Part shown: piece after piece, positions 60,958-64,000 of the stretch
Layout: each line of letters starts with the position of its first letter
How positions within the stretch are numbered: the stretch's first letter is position 1
NCBI GenBank assembly: GCA_002964805.2
Contig: PUDQ02000057.1
Span: 248,001-312,000 of the forward strand
Length of the DNA: 64,000 bases
Source of the DNA: Trametes villosa
Taxonomy: Eukaryota > Basidiomycota > Agaricomycetes > Polyporales > Polyporaceae
Reading direction: 5' to 3'
Notes under the pieces: generated by a model
Database searches by the model: none
The model's input: only the letters and a program-made list of their open reading frames with translations
Told to the model about the DNA's origin: nothing
Translations under genes and position numbers: made by a program

Positions 60958-63900
60958 TCAGGATGCATCCTCCGAACCGGGGAGGCCATCGGCATCGTCC
61001 CCCAGAGACACCCACAGCGCGACGTCCTTCCACGCCGTCTCACAGAACTCGCGCATCGAGGCCCGGGAGGACGCTTGGCGGTGAGCATAAGCGTTAGCCC
61101 CTTCGCGATAATCCGATCGGTCGGGGAAGCGCGTGTTCACGAAGCTGCCCCACTTGGCCTCGACCCACTTGTGGTACTCCACCACGCGACGCATCTCCTC
61201 CTGCAGGAGGATGACCTCCTCCGTCCAGCGGTGCGCGCGTGCGCGAGCTTTGCACCACTCCACCCGCAGCGCTAGAAAGTACATATTAGCCCTTGAAGTC
61301 CGCTGAAGCACGTAGGTAGACTCACATTCCTGCAGGCTCTGGCCGAGCTGCCCGGCGTCGTCGTTGAGGGCACCTGGGACAGGGCTCGACTGCCAGATCC
61401 ATGACACCGCACGACGTCCCTCCGACTGGCCGTCGTCTCCCTCAGTAACGTGGCGGATGTCCGACTGCCGCAGGGGGCGAAGCTGTGCGAGGAGGCCCTG
61501 ATCGGTGACATAGGAGGACAAAGCGAGCAACGCGGTGTAAGCGTGGTTGTAGCGCTGCGCGTCGAGGTTGATCTTGGCATCAACAGCCTTGACGACGGTC
61601 TGTGCACGAGTGTTCGCGCGCTGACCGCGAGCGAAACGGTCCTTGAACTTGTAGAGGTGGGTGCGTAGTTCAAGGTGTCCCCGCAAGTCGTTCAGAGCGT
61701 CGAAGGCTTGACCGAGACGGAGGCGCCACTCATGAGTGACCAAGGCAGGAGCGACGGAGACAGACCCGAGCGCGGAGGACGGAAGAAGTAGCGGCAAGCT
61801 GTACGCCGCCTGCGAGGACTCGCGCGAGCTTCTTCGGTTCCTCTCGGCGGCGGCTTCCGGCATGTAGACCTGCTGCATGAGGAACCAAGCCTCGATGCGA
61901 CGTTTGAGGGCGTTCTCCCGCTCCAAGGCCCGTGCGCGCTGAAGATCCGTCGCGTGCGCTGGGAGTGCCAAGGCCTCGCCCTTGATACGATGTCTGAAGA
62001 CAATGTTAGCGGCGTAGGTTATTCCAGACGCTGAACCAGACGTACTGCAAGTCCTCGAGCTCCAGGCCGGTAACTACCATGCCGCTGGCGGAACACACTT
62101 GGTCCGCCCCTGCGCCAGAGAGTGTCGCTTGCTGTAGATCCTGTTGCTCCTCCTCGGCCAACTGCCGTCGAATAGAAGCCTGCGTGATCGCTGGCGCACT
62201 GTGAGCTCGGAGATTCCCACAGTGCGAAAAGCAAACGTACACGGTCGCTTCATCAGGAAGGGGTTAGGCTGCGTCCGATCAGCCTCCCATAGTTCGACGA
62301 CCTCCTGCCACTCGCGCGTGGCTGACTCTGGGAGCGCAGCGTCGTAATCCTGGAACGCGGCAACCTGAAGGTTGCGCTCCGGGACGGCCTTCTTGATTTT
62401 CCCGAGAAGCGATTGAGCTAGATAGTACACATCATGAGCGACGTGATGTACGACATGCGTGATGCTTACCCATGCGGCAGATTTTCATCCAGTTGTGGTC
62501 GCCGAAGATGTCGTCGAGAGCGTCGCGCCGAGAACCGGGGCCCATCTCCTTCGTACTCGAGCCTGCCGCGTTGAACTGACTCCAGACGCGCTCGATTCCC
62601 TCGCCATCGTTACGGGCCGAGGCGGGGAGGTAGAGAAGGTTGTAGTCGGCGCGGCATTGTTCGCGGTGAGCGTTGATATGGAATTTCGGGATCGCCCAGA
62701 CGACCTGATGTGTGGAGGTGTCGTATCCATACGACGCGAACCGCTTATCGAGATTCCGATCGTACGAGCAGGCAATATCGTAGGAAGCTGCGATCTCCGT
62801 GGGCGTGTTCTGCTGCAAAGACGAATTGAAGAGGTAGTCGATGTTGACGAAGCTGAGGGAACGTTAGACATAGGTATTGTAAAGCATGAATCGAGGACAT
62901 ACCGTTCGCCCTTCTGCAAGTCGCCGGTGGAGCACGGACGCTTCATCTCGTGGCGAGCGCAGATGACACTCGCGACCCCCGTCGCAGCGAGCACCGCCGA
63001 CCCCTTGAGTGTCGCAAGCTTCACGGCGTCGTGGTTGTTGCAGTGTGTCGTTGACTCGGGGGCGCGCGCGTCGAAAGTCTTCAGATGGGCTTGGTACGCG
63101 TTCTCCTCGACCATGTATGCCGAGCCCTGGTTGAGGCTCGGATCCACAGCGTCCGACGAGACTTTCTTCCGCTTGAGGCGGAAGTTTGCGTCGATCGCCA
63201 TGAACATTCGATAGATCCATCTATGAAGTGATCGTCAGCTGCTGCATATGACGGCAACAAAGCGTGTCACATACCTAGTCCCGTGAGGCGCCTGTTCCCA
63301 ACCCTGCGGGAGGTTCTTGTCGGGTTGGGGGCAGGCAGGACACTCTACAGCACACGAGCCCTCGTGCTTGTCGGCGAGGCCGAACGGCGAGTGGCCTCTG
63401 CCAGCACGTTTAAGCATCTTCAGATGTCGCCATTGCCGCGTCATCCTCATGAAAGACATGTAGCGGTCCTGTGCTGTGATAAGTAATGATTGACAATGAG
63501 TGATGATCGGAGACGGACCTTCGGTATGTCGACGCCGGTGTTATCGCTACGGCGAGCCAACATCTGATAGAACTCCCAGCCGCTGATCTTCGACTGCATC
63601 GACAGGAGCTGGAAGATCTCGAGCACCGAGAACGTCGCGGCGGTCTTAGGATCGGACGATGTGGCGGGGAACCAGCGAGCGCGGAGGAGTTGGATGTAGT
63701 GCGGGAGGGCGCACTCGCAACCGCAGAAGTCGAGAGATACCTCGTGGACGCCCGATGTGTCGAGGAGCACGAAGTCATCGCCGTGGCACGGCACGGGGTG
63801 CACGCATCTGTCACCGGGTGCGTGACCTAGTTGAATCCTCAAGCCGAGCGACTTGAGGGACACACGGACGAAGTGCGAGTTCTTCCAGTGCTGAATACCG

Positions 63901-64000
63901 GGGTCAGTCTGGCACAGATAGCGGTGAGATCGAGCGGGTACGTACCCTGATACGATGGCAGGGATGACGCGAGTGGTACGCCACGGTACAGGCCCGACAG
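60958..64000 (-). mobile_element. KDZ (Kyakuja-Dileera-Zisupton) transposase gene, CxC2 type, 5' end outside window
   Basis: This is a multi-exon gene on the minus strand running off the right edge. From N to C it has a CxC2-like cysteine region (DFCGCECALPHYIQLLRARW, then FPATSSDPKTAATFSVLE, near 63,620-63,720) and a second cysteine block (CAVECPACPQP, near 63,340). The transposase core follows with MAIDANFRLKRK (near 63,180), SYDIACSYDRNLDKRF (near 62,780) and GEGIERVWSQFN (near 62,580). These supply a likely D-D-E triad. A helical C-terminal region follows (exons up to 61,993 and 60,958-61,2xx). Joins checked, such as the GTACGT intron at 61,994-62,045, are in phase, and no stop or frameshift was seen in the exons read. 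The element may be intact. Terminal inverted repeats and target-site duplications were not found. Confidence 0.88.

Overview
The window looks like nuclear DNA of a wood-rot type basidiomycete (Agaricomycetes, perhaps Polyporales). Introns are short (about 46-90 nt) with GTRNGT donors and CTRAY branch points. The coding regions are G+C-rich. The families seen are ones expanded in such fungi: F-box proteins, fungal kinase-like proteins, YqjM-like old yellow enzymes, secreted histidine acid phosphatases and a CxC2-type KDZ transposase.

Region 1 (1-15.4 kb) holds a broken and an intact old yellow enzyme gene in the same orientation, with an F-box gene between them on the other strand. Two more F-box genes flank a 13-exon tyrosyl-DNA phosphodiesterase 1 gene. 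Region 2 (15.4-31.4 kb) mixes conserved housekeeping genes with a lineage-specific family. The housekeeping genes are the QCR6 hinge subunit of complex III, whose frame needs a 2-nt and a 4-nt exon, and EMC1 of the ER membrane complex. The lineage-specific genes are three kinase-like paralogues (one with a 1-nt frameshift) and a protein with a PD-(D/E)XK-like motif and an acidic tail. That last gene lies head to head with kinase-like gene 3. An intact 8-exon secreted histidine acid phosphatase gene closes the region.

Region 3 (29.9-57.9 kb) is a macrosatellite: about 2.66 head-to-tail copies of a G+C-rich unit of about 10.5 kb. The left edge of the unit lies in intron 5 of the acid phosphatase gene, so units 2 and 3 carry phosphatase copies with exons 1-5 only. 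Most of the unit has no recognisable coding sequence. It does carry an 81-nt hairpin conserved in all three copies and a short plus-strand chain of exon-like segments whose splice phases agree in two copies. The third copy ends abruptly at about 57,902.

Region 4 (57.9-64 kb) has an A+T-rich inverted repeat at the breakpoint, a G-rich minisatellite, G-runs, a 15-bp tandem repeat, and a KDZ transposase gene that runs off the right end of the window.

All identifications come from reading the sequence. No database search was run. Exon coordinates were set by hand from splice consensus and frame, so errors of one or two bases are possible.
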